A stretch of 64,000 bases of DNA from Arthrobacter sp. FW305-BF8. Its GTDB lineage: Bacteria; Actinomycetota; Actinomycetes; Actinomycetales; Micrococcaceae. The notes beneath the pieces are model-generated. The model had not been told where the DNA came from, did no database searches, and worked only from the letters and a program-made list of their open reading frames with translations. Positions within the stretch are counted from its first letter, which is position 1. Each line of letters opens with the position of its first letter. Shown piece after piece: positions 25,363 through 33,903 of the stretch. A program made the translations under genes and the position numbers. The DNA lies in the NCBI RefSeq assembly GCF_021789315.1, contig NZ_CP084561.1, forward strand, positions 620,001 through 684,000, given 5' to 3'.

Positions 25363-26895
25363 ATGAAGTTAGGTCCCAAGGCGGCAGCAACCGCCATCAT
25401 ACTGAGCGCCTCGCTAGCACTCACCGCATGTGGCGGCGGCGCCGGCTCGGGCTCAAACGCCGGCGGTGGAAGCGCCGGAACAGCGCTGACGCTGGGCACC
25501 CTCCGGGACATCACCTCCTGGGATCCCGCACAGGCCCACGTCGGCCATGGGCTGCAGCCGTACCAGGCCGCGTATGACACCCTGATCCTGCGCGAACCGG
25601 ACGGGAAATTGAGCCCCATGCTGGCTACCGACTGGAAGTACAACAGCACCAACACCAAGCTCACCGTGGACCTCCGGACCGACGTCACCTTCAGCGACGG
25701 CGCCAAGTTCGACGCCGAGGCCGCGAAGGCCAACCTGGACCACTTCAAGAAGGCCAACGGCCCCCAGATGGCCCAGCTCGCCTCCGTGAAGGACGTGAGC
25801 GTGGTGGACGCGGACACCATCGACATCAACCTCAGCGCCGCGGAGCCGGCCCTGGAATACTTCCTGAGCCAGGCCGCCGGCCTGATGGGAAGCCCCGAGG
25901 CCCTGGGCACCGAGGCCATCAAGACCCTGCCGGTCGGCTCTGGCCCGTACGTGATGGACAAGGCTGCCTCCGTGAAGGACTCCCAGACGGTCTTCACTGC
26001 GCGCAAGGACTACTGGAACAAGGACCTGCAGAAGTTCCAGAAGCTCACCCTCAAAATCCTGACCGATCCCACAGCCCGCACCAACGCCCTGGTTTCCGGC
26101 CAGATCGACGCCACGCTCCTGGACCCGAAAAACGGCAAGCAGGCCGAAGGCACCAAGATGAAGCTCGAAACCAACCAGGTCGACTGGTCCGGTTTGCTCC
26201 TCCTGGACCGGGACGGTGCCAAGAACCCGGCGCTGGCCAACGTCAAGGTTCGCCAGGCCATCAACTACGCGTTCGACCGCAAGACCATCCTTGAACAGGT
26301 GATGCTCGGCCAGGGAACCCCGACCTCGCAGCCGTTTGGCAAGGACAGCGGCGCATGGATGGAGGAGCTGGAAAACTACTATAGCTACGACCCCGCCAAG
26401 GCCAAGCTGCTGCTGAAGGAATCCGGCTTCGAGAACAACGTGACTCTGGACGTCCCCACCCTTCCGGGGGCTGAAACCCTGATTTCGGTTCTGCAGCAGC
26501 AACTCGCAGACGTCGGCATCACCCTGAAGCCCGGTGCAGCGATCACCAATACCTTCACCTCGGACGTTGCCGCCCGGAAGTACAACGCACTGTTCTTCAA
26601 CCTCTTCCAGGGCGAGCCCACTGTGGCGATTGACCAGATCGTCTCCACCAAGGCCCTGTACAACCCGTTCAAGAACACGACGCCGGAGCTCGAGAAAAAG
26701 ATCCAGGCTGTCCGGACCGGGGGCGAGGATGCAGGCAAGCTGGCACAGGAAGTCAACAAATATGTGGTGGAACAGGCATGGTTCGCGCCGCTGTTCCGGG
26801 TGAACCAGATGTACTACCACAACGCCAAGGTGAACGTCACGCCGCAGGTCCAGCAGGCCGTTCCGTCCATCTACAACTACTCGCCGGCCAAGTAG
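25363..26895 (+). CDS. ABC transporter solute-binding lipoprotein (family 5)
   Basis: This encodes 510 residues from an ATG behind CAAGGAGCCAACA. Residues 1-23 are a lipoprotein signal peptide ending in the lipobox LTAC, followed by a Gly/Ser linker. The rest is an SBP_bac_5 (DppA/OppA-like) fold: LGTLRDITSWDPAQAHVGHGL, then LSPMLATDWKYN, VRQAINYAFDRKTILEQV and NPFKNTTPELEKK. Members of this family bind peptides, nickel or oligosaccharides. Given the surrounding uronate genes and the shared LacI operator upstream, a sugar or glucuronide ligand is likelier than a peptide. That choice is inference from context. Confidence 0.9.
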   Translation: MKLGPKAAATAIILSASLALTACGGGAGSGSNAGGGSAGTALTLGTLRDITSWDPAQAHVGHGLQPYQAAYDTLILREPDGKLSPMLATDWKYNSTNTKLTVDLRTDVTFSDGAKFDAEAAKANLDHFKKANGPQMAQLASVKDVSVVDADTIDINLSAAEPALEYFLSQAAGLMGSPEALGTEAIKTLPVGSGPYVMDKAASVKDSQTVFTARKDYWNKDLQKFQKLTLKILTDPTARTNALVSGQIDATLLDPKNGKQAEGTKMKLETNQVDWSGLLLLDRDGAKNPALANVKVRQAINYAFDRKTILEQVMLGQGTPTSQPFGKDSGAWMEELENYYSYDPAKAKLLLKESGFENNVTLDVPTLPGAETLISVLQQQLADVGITLKPGAAITNTFTSDVAARKYNALFFNLFQGEPTVAIDQIVSTKALYNPFKNTTPELEKKIQAVRTGGEDAGKLAQEVNKYVVEQAWFAPLFRVNQMYYHNAKVNVTPQVQQAVPSIYNYSPAK

Positions 26896-26901
26896 GACCC
26901 C

Positions 26902-27843
26902 ATGATCAGGTTCATTGCGAAAAGACTGGGCAGCGGTCTGGTGGTGCTGTTCGTAGTCTCGGCGCTCACCTTCACTCTGCTGTACACATCCAGCGGCAGC
27001 ATTGCGCGGAACATCCTGGGCGACCAGGCCACCCCTGAACAGGTTGCCCTGAAAGAACAGGAACTGGGGCTGGACCAGCCCCTCCTGACGCGCTACTTCG
27101 CCTGGCTGGGCGATGCCCTGGGCGGGAACCTTGGAGTCTCCTGGTTCACGTCGGAACCGGTGGCCAACTCGTTGGCCACCCGGATCCCGGTGACCATGAC
27201 CATGGTTTTTGCCGCAATGATCCTGATCGCCATCTGCGCAGCGCTGATCGGCGTTGCCGCAGCCGTCAAGCGCGGCTGGGTGGACAGGCTGGTCCAGGTG
27301 GGCGCGATCGTTGGCGACTCCATCCCGGGGTACGTGATCGGCGTCTTCCTCGTGACCCTCCTGGCCATCCAGCTGGGCTTCTTTCCCGCCACCAGCACCA
27401 TCTCTCCGGAGGTGGGTCCCGAGGCGTGGGTCTACTCGATGACCCTTCCGGTCATCGCCCTTCTGATCAACGGCGTGACCGGCGGTGCGCAGCAGATCCG
27501 CAGCGCCGTCATCAAGCAGCTGGAACGCGACTACGTCCGCACGCTGCGCAGCCGCGGCGTCGGAGAGCGCGAGATCCTGTTCAAGCACGTGCTGCGGAGC
27601 GCCGCTCCGGCCGGCCTGACCGTGCTCAGCCTGCAGCTCATCGGCATGCTGGGCGGTGTGGTGATCATCGAGCAGATCTTCGCCCTCCCGGGCATGGGTC
27701 CGCTCGCGGTCACCGCCACGGGCCAGACGGACCTGCCCGTGGTCATGGGGGTGGTGATGTACACCGTGGTGGTGGTCATCGTCGTGAACCTCCTGGTGGA
27801 CATCCTCAATGGTTGGCTCAACCCGAAAGTGCGTGTGTCATGA
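26902..27843 (+). CDS. ABC transporter permease, DppB-like
   Basis: This 313-residue inner-membrane permease has six predicted transmembrane segments, the first at residues 9-30 (GSGLVVLFVVSALTFTLLY). The EAA cytoplasmic loop reads LERDYVRTLRSRGVGEREILFKHVLRSA, the segment that contacts the ATPase. The gene begins 6 bp after the solute-binding-protein stop and its TGA overlaps the next ATG. It forms half of the translocation pore with the permease domain of the following fused protein. Confidence 0.92.
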   Translation: MIRFIAKRLGSGLVVLFVVSALTFTLLYTSSGSIARNILGDQATPEQVALKEQELGLDQPLLTRYFAWLGDALGGNLGVSWFTSEPVANSLATRIPVTMTMVFAAMILIAICAALIGVAAAVKRGWVDRLVQVGAIVGDSIPGYVIGVFLVTLLAIQLGFFPATSTISPEVGPEAWVYSMTLPVIALLINGVTGGAQQIRSAVIKQLERDYVRTLRSRGVGEREILFKHVLRSAAPAGLTVLSLQLIGMLGGVVIIEQIFALPGMGPLAVTATGQTDLPVVMGVVMYTVVVVIVVNLLVDILNGWLNPKVRVS

Positions 27844-29714
27844 GTGATTCCGTAGAAACAGCGGCTGTTGCCGCGCCCGCCCCGGCGGGGCCGCATCAAA
27901 CCGGGCAGAGCGGAACGGTGGTCCGTTCCACCGTGATGCGCCGGCTCCTCAGGAACCCCCTCGGCATCGCATCCCTGGTGATCCTGGCGGGTATAGCGTC
28001 GCTGGCCATCCTCGCCCCCGTCCTGGCACCTTTCGACGAGAACTTTGCCAACATCACCAAGACCTTGGCGGCGCCCGACGGGGTGAACATCCTGGGCACG
28101 GACAGCGCCGGCCGTGACAACTGGAGCAGGCTGCTCTTCGGAGCCCAGCTGACCCTCCTTTCGGCGCTGCTGTGTGCCGGTGTTGCCATTGCCATCGGCC
28201 TCCCGGCCGGCCTGATCGCCGGCTACTACTCAGGCAGGTTCGAGGCCGTCTCCAACTGGGTTGTCAGCATCCTCATGAGCCTCCCGGGCTTGATTGTGCT
28301 GCTCACCATCCGTGCCGCGTTCGGTCCTTCGGTGTGGATCTCCATGATCGCGTTCGGCATCCTCATCAGCCCGTCCTACTTCCGGCTAACCCGCGCCGCG
28401 GTCCAGTCAGTGCGGAACGAGCTCTACGTCGACGCCGCCCGTGTATCCGGACTCTCGGACCTGAGCATCATTGCCCGCCACATCTTCTCCGTGGTCCGCG
28501 CCCCCATCATCATCCAGACGGCGGCCATCGCCGGCGTAGCCATCGCCATCCAGTCCGGACTCGAGTTCCTCGGTCTCGGCGACCCGACCAAGGCAACCTG
28601 GGGCGTCATGCTGTCCGAAGGCTTCAAGAACGTCTACCTGACCCCGACACTGCTCTTCTGGCCGGCGTTTGCCATGGCATTGACCATCGGCGGACTCGTC
28701 CTGCTGGGCAACGCCATCCGGGACGCGCTCGAGGACGGTGAGAAGATCAAGCACCGCAGGAAGCGGACACCGGCTCCGGGTGCTTCTGCGGCAGGCACGA
28801 CGGCGGCACCCGCCAAGGCGGGCCAGTCGCGTAAGTCCGTGGCCGCCGTCGAGCTTGGAACCGAGCACCACCTCGTGAAGGTGACCAACCTCGGCGTCGG
28901 CTATCCGCAGGCCGACGGTACTGTCAAGAAGGTGGTGGACGACGTCTCCTTCCACGTGGACCGCGGCGAAATCCTCGGCATCGTGGGGGAGTCGGGATCC
29001 GGGAAGTCCCAGACCGCGTTCTCCATCCTGGGCCTGCTCCCGGACAACGCCCGTATTGTGGCCGGATCCATCCAGTTCGACGGCAAGTTCACGGTGGCGC
29101 CGGGCGAGGACCGGGTCAGCCAGGACCGGCTGTCCAAGCTGCGGGGCAAGCGGATCTCCTACATTCCGCAGGAGCCGATGAGCAACCTGGACCCGGCGTT
29201 CACCATCGGCTACCAGCTGGTCACCCCCATGGTGCGGGTCCTTGGAATCTCGAAGGAGGAAGCCCGCAAGCGCGCGCTGAAGCAGCTGGCCGACGTCGGC
29301 ATCGTGAATCCGGAGCGGACCTTCGGCGCCTACCCGCACGAGGTGTCCGGCGGCATGGCCCAGCGTGTCCTGATCGCCGGCGCCATCAGCTGCGAACCTG
29401 ACCTGGTGATCGCCGACGAACCCACCACGGCCCTGGACGTCACGGTGCAGGCCGACGTGCTGGACCTCCTGCGCGAGCTGCAGCAGCGGCTGAACATCGG
29501 CGTCATCCTGGTGACCCACAACTTCGGCGTGGTGGCGGACCTCTGCGACCGGGTGGCCGTCATGCAGAATGGCCGGCTGGTGGAGGAGGGATCCGTCCGC
29601 GACATCCTCCGGAATCCGAAGGAGCGGTACACGCAGACCCTGCTGGCGTCCATGCTCGAGGGCAAAACCCCCATGTCCATGCTTGTATCCAGCCAGAAGG
29701 AACCGGTGGCATGA
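27840..29714 (+). CDS. ABC transporter permease-ATPase fusion (DppC-DppD-like)
   Basis: This 624-residue protein joins two subunits that are separate in classical Dpp/Opp systems. Residues about 30-300 are a DppC-like permease (start RRLLRNPLGIASLVILAG, EAA loop near LYVDAARVSGLSDLSIIARH). A basic, Ala/Pro/Gly-rich linker covers about 300-335. Residues about 340-600 form the ATPase, with Walker A GESGSGKSQ, signature VSGGMAQRV, Walker B LVIADEPTTALD and a C-terminal RYTQTLLASML segment of the oligopeptide type. The start ATG overlaps the previous stop (ATGA) and the stop overlaps the next start. No frameshift or internal stop is needed; the frame is continuous. Confidence 0.93.
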   Translation: MSDSVETAAVAAPAPAGPHQTGQSGTVVRSTVMRRLLRNPLGIASLVILAGIASLAILAPVLAPFDENFANITKTLAAPDGVNILGTDSAGRDNWSRLLFGAQLTLLSALLCAGVAIAIGLPAGLIAGYYSGRFEAVSNWVVSILMSLPGLIVLLTIRAAFGPSVWISMIAFGILISPSYFRLTRAAVQSVRNELYVDAARVSGLSDLSIIARHIFSVVRAPIIIQTAAIAGVAIAIQSGLEFLGLGDPTKATWGVMLSEGFKNVYLTPTLLFWPAFAMALTIGGLVLLGNAIRDALEDGEKIKHRRKRTPAPGASAAGTTAAPAKAGQSRKSVAAVELGTEHHLVKVTNLGVGYPQADGTVKKVVDDVSFHVDRGEILGIVGESGSGKSQTAFSILGLLPDNARIVAGSIQFDGKFTVAPGEDRVSQDRLSKLRGKRISYIPQEPMSNLDPAFTIGYQLVTPMVRVLGISKEEARKRALKQLADVGIVNPERTFGAYPHEVSGGMAQRVLIAGAISCEPDLVIADEPTTALDVTVQADVLDLLRELQQRLNIGVILVTHNFGVVADLCDRVAVMQNGRLVEEGSVRDILRNPKERYTQTLLASMLEGKTPMSMLVSSQKEPVA

Positions 29715-30595
29715 ATACTGTGGAACTCAAGGAAAGCGCACCGCTGCTGACGGTGGACAACCTGGTGGTCGAGTACCCCAGCAAGAAATTGCGGGCCCGG
29801 CCGTTCCGGGCGCTGACGGACATCAACATCTCCATCGGCCAGGGCGAGACCCTTGGCCTGGTGGGCGAATCAGGCTCCGGCAAGACCACCCTGGGCCGGG
29901 CCGTCCTTGGCCTCGCGCCCGTGACCGGCGGCAGGATCGTCTTCGAGGGCAAGGACATCAGCCAGGCCACGCGCAAGCAGCGCCGGATCCTGAGCCGTGA
30001 CCTGCAGGTGGTGTTCCAGGACCCGTACACCTCCCTGAACCCGGCCCTGGAAATCGGCGACATCCTCGCCGAGCCCCTCGGCGTGCAGGGCATGGAGCAG
30101 AAGGCGGCCAGGACGCGCGTCAGGGAACTGCTGGACCAGGTTGGCCTGCCCTCGGACGCCATCCACCGCCTGCCGCGGGAGTTCAGCGGCGGCCAGCGCC
30201 AGCGCGTCGCGATCGCCCGGGCCCTGGCGCTCTCACCCAAGCTGATCGTCTGCGACGAACCCGTCAGTGCCCTGGACCTCTCCACCCAGGCACGCGTCCT
30301 GGACCTGTTCCTGCAGATCCAGAAGGACACCGGCGTGTCCTACCTGTTCGTCTCCCATGACCTCGACGTGGTGCGGCACATCAGCCACCGCGTTGCCGTG
30401 ATGTACCACGGCGAGATCGTCGAACAGGGGCCTGCCGAGGTGGTCACCCGCGATCCCGAGCACCCCTACACCCAGCGGCTCCTACTGGCATCCCCGGTGC
30501 CCGACCCGGACCGGCAGGAACAGCGCCGGGCGGACCGGCACCGCCTGCTGGAGATCCAGCGGCAGCAGAACGAACAGGCCGGCGTCCCTGCCTAG
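29711..30595 (+). CDS. ABC transporter ATP-binding protein, DppF-like
   Basis: This 294-residue ATPase has Walker A GESGSGKTTLGR near residue 55, Q-loop VFQDPYTSLNPALEIGD, signature FSGGQRQRVAI, Walker B LIVCDEPVSALD and switch His in FVSHDLDVV. The end carries HPYTQRLLLASPVPDPD, the usual C-terminal segment of this subfamily. It is the second ATPase of the importer encoded from 25363. It overlaps the fusion gene by 4 bp and is 31 bp from the next isomerase gene, probably on the same transcript. Confidence 0.93.
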   Translation: MNTVELKESAPLLTVDNLVVEYPSKKLRARPFRALTDINISIGQGETLGLVGESGSGKTTLGRAVLGLAPVTGGRIVFEGKDISQATRKQRRILSRDLQVVFQDPYTSLNPALEIGDILAEPLGVQGMEQKAARTRVRELLDQVGLPSDAIHRLPREFSGGQRQRVAIARALALSPKLIVCDEPVSALDLSTQARVLDLFLQIQKDTGVSYLFVSHDLDVVRHISHRVAVMYHGEIVEQGPAEVVTRDPEHPYTQRLLLASPVPDPDRQEQRRADRHRLLEIQRQQNEQAGVPA

Positions 30596-30626
30596 GGGAC
30601 CGACCGCCACCAACGAAAGGACCACC

Positions 30627-31487
30627 ATGGCCACCATTGGCGTACAAGCGATGATGCTGAAGGACAGCTTCAGCGAACTCGGGGCGTTCGAAACGCTCCG
30701 CAAGGTCAGCGCGATCGGCTACAACGCCGTCGAAATTTCCCAGATCCCGATGACGGCGGACAACGTGGCGGAACTGGACCGCTCCCGCAGCGAACTCGGG
30801 ATGGATATCGCGGCGCTGTCCGTCATGCTGGAGAAACCCCAGGGCCGGCCGGGCGATTCGCTCCGTGAAGACTTCGGCAAGATCGTGGACGACGCCAAGA
30901 CGCTGGACTCCAACCTGCTGCGGATCGGCATGCTGCCGTTCCCCGCGATGAAGTCCCTCGACGCCGTCGTCGACTTCGCACGGGAAGCCAACGACTACGC
31001 CGAACGCCTGCAGGAGCACGGCATCAGCCTTTACTACCACAACCACCACATCGAGTTTGCGAAGTTCGACGGCCAGTACATGCTGGACATCATTGCGGAG
31101 AATTCGCCGGCGATGGGCATGGAAATTGACGTCCACTGGGTGCAGCGTGGCGGCCTGGACCCGGTCCGGACCCTGGAAAAGTACGCCGGACGCACCGCCA
31201 TGGTGCACCTGAAGGACTACCGGATCGGGCAGCTGCCGGAGTCCGCCTTCGGGCTGCTGGAATCCGGTGACATCGCAGGCTTCATGGCCGAGTTCAAGGA
31301 CGTGGTGCAGTTCGCCGAAGTGGGCGAGGGAAACCTGGACTTCCCCGCCATCGTCCCCGCCGCGCGGGCTGCCGGCGCAAAGTACCTTCTGGTGGAGCAG
31401 GACCAGCTGTACGGCCGCACCGTCTGGGACGCGCTGCAGACCTCCTACGACAACCTCGTGGCCATGGGCCACGCCGACCTTTTCTAA
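30627..31487 (+). CDS. TIM-barrel sugar isomerase/epimerase, copy 2
   Basis: This 286-residue protein of the AP-endonuclease-2 fold starts at an ATG after AACGAAAGGACCACC. Putative metal ligands are the Glu in GYNAVEISQI near residue 37, the His cluster in LYYHNHHIEFAKFDG near 140, and Asp/His in MEIDVHWVQRGG near 170 followed by VHLKDYRIG. It belongs to the same family as the protein at 23280 but is clearly divergent from it. It is followed 18 bp later by an oxidoreductase gene, giving the same isomerase-dehydrogenase order as upstream of the transporter. The substrate is unknown. Confidence 0.87.
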   Translation: MATIGVQAMMLKDSFSELGAFETLRKVSAIGYNAVEISQIPMTADNVAELDRSRSELGMDIAALSVMLEKPQGRPGDSLREDFGKIVDDAKTLDSNLLRIGMLPFPAMKSLDAVVDFAREANDYAERLQEHGISLYYHNHHIEFAKFDGQYMLDIIAENSPAMGMEIDVHWVQRGGLDPVRTLEKYAGRTAMVHLKDYRIGQLPESAFGLLESGDIAGFMAEFKDVVQFAEVGEGNLDFPAIVPAARAAGAKYLLVEQDQLYGRTVWDALQTSYDNLVAMGHADLF

Positions 31488-31505
31488 ACAACGGAGTATC
31501 AGCAC

Positions 31506-32672
31506 ATGAGTAAGAAAGTACGCCTTGGCATCATCGGCCTGGGCCAGCAGGGCGGCGCGTACGCCAAGTTCATCACGGAGGGACTGGTCCCGAACATGGT
31601 GATCGGCGCCATCTGCGACACCGACCCAGCCAAGAAGGAACTAGCGGCTTCCCAGTACGCTGACGTGCCCTTCCATGACGACTACATCGCCATGCTGGAA
31701 AGCGGCGACGTGGACGCCGTGGTCACCTGCGTCCCGCATTTCCTGCACCCGGAAATGGGCATCGAAACGCTCAAACGCAACATCCACGCGCTCGTGGAAA
31801 AGCCCGCGGGCGTGTACACCAAGCAGGTCAGGGAGCTCAACGAGTTTGCCGCCGGCAAGCCCGAGCTGTCCTTCGCCATCATGTTCAACCAGCGCAACAA
31901 CCCGCTGTACCAGAAGCTCAAGGAGATCGTCGATAACGGCGAGATCGGCGCTATCCGCCGCACCAACTGGATCATCACCAACTGGTGGCGGCCGCAGGGT
32001 TATTACAACTCCAGCGAATGGCGCGCCACGTGGGGCGGGGAAGGCGGCGGCGTCCTGGTGAACCAGGCCCCGCACCAGCTGGACCTGTGGCAATGGATCT
32101 GCGGCGTGCCCAAGTCGGTGTACGCAAAGGTGGCCTACGGCTTCCGCCGCGATATCGCCGTTGAGGACGAGGTCACCGCGGTGGTGGACTACGGCGACGG
32201 GGCCACCGGCGTCTTTGTCACGGCCACGCACGACCTCACCGGAACTGACCGCTTCGAAATCCTGGGTGACCAGGGCAAGATCGTCGTCGAAGGCTCCAAG
32301 ACCGCCACGGTGACCCGCCTGGTCAGGCCGGAACGTGAACTCAGCGACGGCATGGACATGGACGATGTCCGCAAACTCTTCATGGGCCAGCTGAATCCCG
32401 AGGAGTATTACACTACCGAGGTCCTCGAGTTCGAGTCCGCCTGGGGTGCGCAGCATTCCGGCGTGCTGCAGAACTTCGCGGCCAACATCCTGGACGGCAC
32501 GCCGCTGCTGGCGCCGGGCTCGGACGGCATCAACGGGGTCCGCCTGGCCAACGCCATCCACCTCTCCAGCTGGACCGGCACGGAGGTGGGCCTGGACTTT
32601 GACGAGGACGAGTTCCTGGCGGAGCTGAACAAGCGCATCGCGGGCGAAGGCAAGTTCCCCGAGCGCTCGTAA
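31506..32672 (+). CDS. Gfo/Idh/MocA-family oxidoreductase, copy 2
   Basis: This 388-residue dehydrogenase has the Rossmann motif LGIIGLGQQGGAYAKFI and the EKPAG motif with Lys near residue 98. The active-site region is WGGEGGGVLVNQAPHQLDLWQWICG, and a long C-terminal domain includes QLNPEEYYTTEVLEFESAWG. The aromatic-rich stretch NWIITNWWRPQGYYNSSEWR near residue 158 suggests a glycoside or sugar-lactone pocket. It probably works with the upstream isomerase. A very strong hairpin follows the stop, so the transporter operon appears to end here. Confidence 0.88.
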   Translation: MSKKVRLGIIGLGQQGGAYAKFITEGLVPNMVIGAICDTDPAKKELAASQYADVPFHDDYIAMLESGDVDAVVTCVPHFLHPEMGIETLKRNIHALVEKPAGVYTKQVRELNEFAAGKPELSFAIMFNQRNNPLYQKLKEIVDNGEIGAIRRTNWIITNWWRPQGYYNSSEWRATWGGEGGGVLVNQAPHQLDLWQWICGVPKSVYAKVAYGFRRDIAVEDEVTAVVDYGDGATGVFVTATHDLTGTDRFEILGDQGKIVVEGSKTATVTRLVRPERELSDGMDMDDVRKLFMGQLNPEEYYTTEVLEFESAWGAQHSGVLQNFAANILDGTPLLAPGSDGINGVRLANAIHLSSWTGTEVGLDFDEDEFLAELNKRIAGEGKFPERS

Positions 32673-32693
32673 TCTCCGACCCCGCCCAACTCA

Positions 32694-32741
32694 GTGGCAG
32701 CACAGGGCGTTCCCGGCGCTGGGAATGCCCTGTGCTGCCAC
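32694..32741. terminator. Long hairpin after the ABC/Gfo operon
   Basis: The left arm starts GTGGCAGCACAGGGC and the right arm ends GCCCTGTGCTGCCAC. The stem continues through one G-T position to TTCCC/GGGAA, making 21 pairs around the loop GGCGCT. There is no clear T-run, so it may act as a terminator, an mRNA 3' stabiliser, or a repeat element of the genome. It ends 33 bp before the LacI start. Confidence 0.7.
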
Positions 32742-32774
32742 CTGGATGGGCCGGTTCCTCGTTAGGATGGGGCA

Positions 32775-33836
32775 GTGACCGAACCCAAGACGCCGGATGC
32801 CCCCGCCACCAAGGCTCCGGCCAGGAAGCACGCCAGGGACGGCAAGTCCAACGCCACCATCTACGACATCGCCAAACTGGCCGGCGTCAATCCGTCCACG
32901 GTCTCGCGGGCGCTCAGCAAACCCGGCCGGGTCAGCGCCAGGACGCAGAAGCTCATCGAGGATGCCGCGGCCGAACTGAACTACCAGGTCAACCCCTTCG
33001 CCCGCGCCCTGCCGACGGGCCGCACCAACACCTTCGGGCTCATCGTCGCGGACATCACCAACCCGACGTTCTTCGACATCATTCGCGGCGCCGAAACCAC
33101 CGCCACCCTCCGCGACTACACCCTCGTGCTGGCGGAGTCCGCCGAGTCGGCCGTCACCGAGCTCACCGCGGCCCGGCGGATGATGACCACCGCGGACGGG
33201 CTCATCCTCGCCAGCCCCCGCATGGACGATGACGACATCCGCGCGCTCGCCCGCGACAAGCCTGTGGTGGTGATCAACCGCGATGTCCATGGCGTGCCCT
33301 GCGTGGTCCCCGACGTCAACAAGGGCATCAGCGAGGCCGTCCGCAGCCTGGCCGCCAACGGCCACAAAAAGGTCGCGTTCGTGGCCGGCCCGCAGCAGTC
33401 CTGGATGTCCGCCCGCCGCTGGGAAGGCGTCCAGGCGGCCTGCGAATGGTCCCGACTCGAGGCCGTGCGCCTGGAATCCGGTAAACCAACGGTCGACGGC
33501 GGCAGGCAGGTGGCGCGCGACGTGCGGGACAGCGGTGCCACCGCCGTGCTGACCTACAACGACCTCCTGGCCATCGGCCTCATGCAGGAACTCCAGGCCG
33601 CCGGCCTGGTGGTGCCGGACCAGATCAGCATCGTGGGCTTCGATGACATCTTCGGTGCCGACTTCACCACCCCGCCGCTCACAACCGTGCGCTCCCCCCT
33701 GGGGGAGTGCGGATCGGGAGCCACCACACTCCTGCTGGACCTGCTGCACGGCGACGGCGAACCTGCCGCAACTCTGCGCGTGGAGACGGAGCTCGTGCTG
33801 CGCGGCTCGAGCGGAAGGCTTCTTCCAGCACGCTAA
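32775..33836 (+). CDS. LacI-family regulator (uronate cluster, copy 2)
   Basis: This 353-residue regulator starts at a GTG. An N-terminal extension of about 30 Pro/Lys-rich residues precedes the HTH TIYDIAKLAGVNPSTVSRALS. The hinge is ARALPTGRTNTFGLIVADI, where a Pro replaces the more usual Ser in the minor-groove region. The effector domain ends with SIVGFDDIFGADFTTPPLTT. It closely parallels the first LacI gene (same DDIFGADF motif, same SRALS recognition segment), so both may see related operators. It lies just before uxaC, whose promoter has operator site 3. Confidence 0.9.
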   Translation: MTEPKTPDAPATKAPARKHARDGKSNATIYDIAKLAGVNPSTVSRALSKPGRVSARTQKLIEDAAAELNYQVNPFARALPTGRTNTFGLIVADITNPTFFDIIRGAETTATLRDYTLVLAESAESAVTELTAARRMMTTADGLILASPRMDDDDIRALARDKPVVVINRDVHGVPCVVPDVNKGISEAVRSLAANGHKKVAFVAGPQQSWMSARRWEGVQAACEWSRLEAVRLESGKPTVDGGRQVARDVRDSGATAVLTYNDLLAIGLMQELQAAGLVVPDQISIVGFDDIFGADFTTPPLTTVRSPLGECGSGATTLLLDLLHGDGEPAATLRVETELVLRGSSGRLLPAR

Positions 33837-33857
33837 CCGCAACCGAATTGGCAATCT

Positions 33858-33875
33858 TTGGCAACCGGTTGACAA
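33858..33875. promoter_or_regulatory. LacI operator site 3
   Basis: TTGGCAACCGGTTGACAA lies 28 bp upstream of the uxaC start. It is nearly palindromic and is the reverse complement of site 2 at all but two central positions. A further half-site TTGGCAAT (33848-33855) sits just ahead of it. Confidence 0.75.
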
Positions 33876-33903
33876 GAACTGGATGAAGGCCGACCATTGA
33901 GCT

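Noticed and set aside
25453..27588. 711-codon reverse-strand open frame across the ABC solute-binding and permease genes
   Set aside because: It lies exactly antisense to two genes with recognised motifs and has no recognisable domain.
25363..30595. Dipeptide or nickel specificity of the ABC importer
   Set aside because: The family includes peptide and nickel importers, but the shared LacI operator and the surrounding uronate genes favour a sugar or glycoside ligand.
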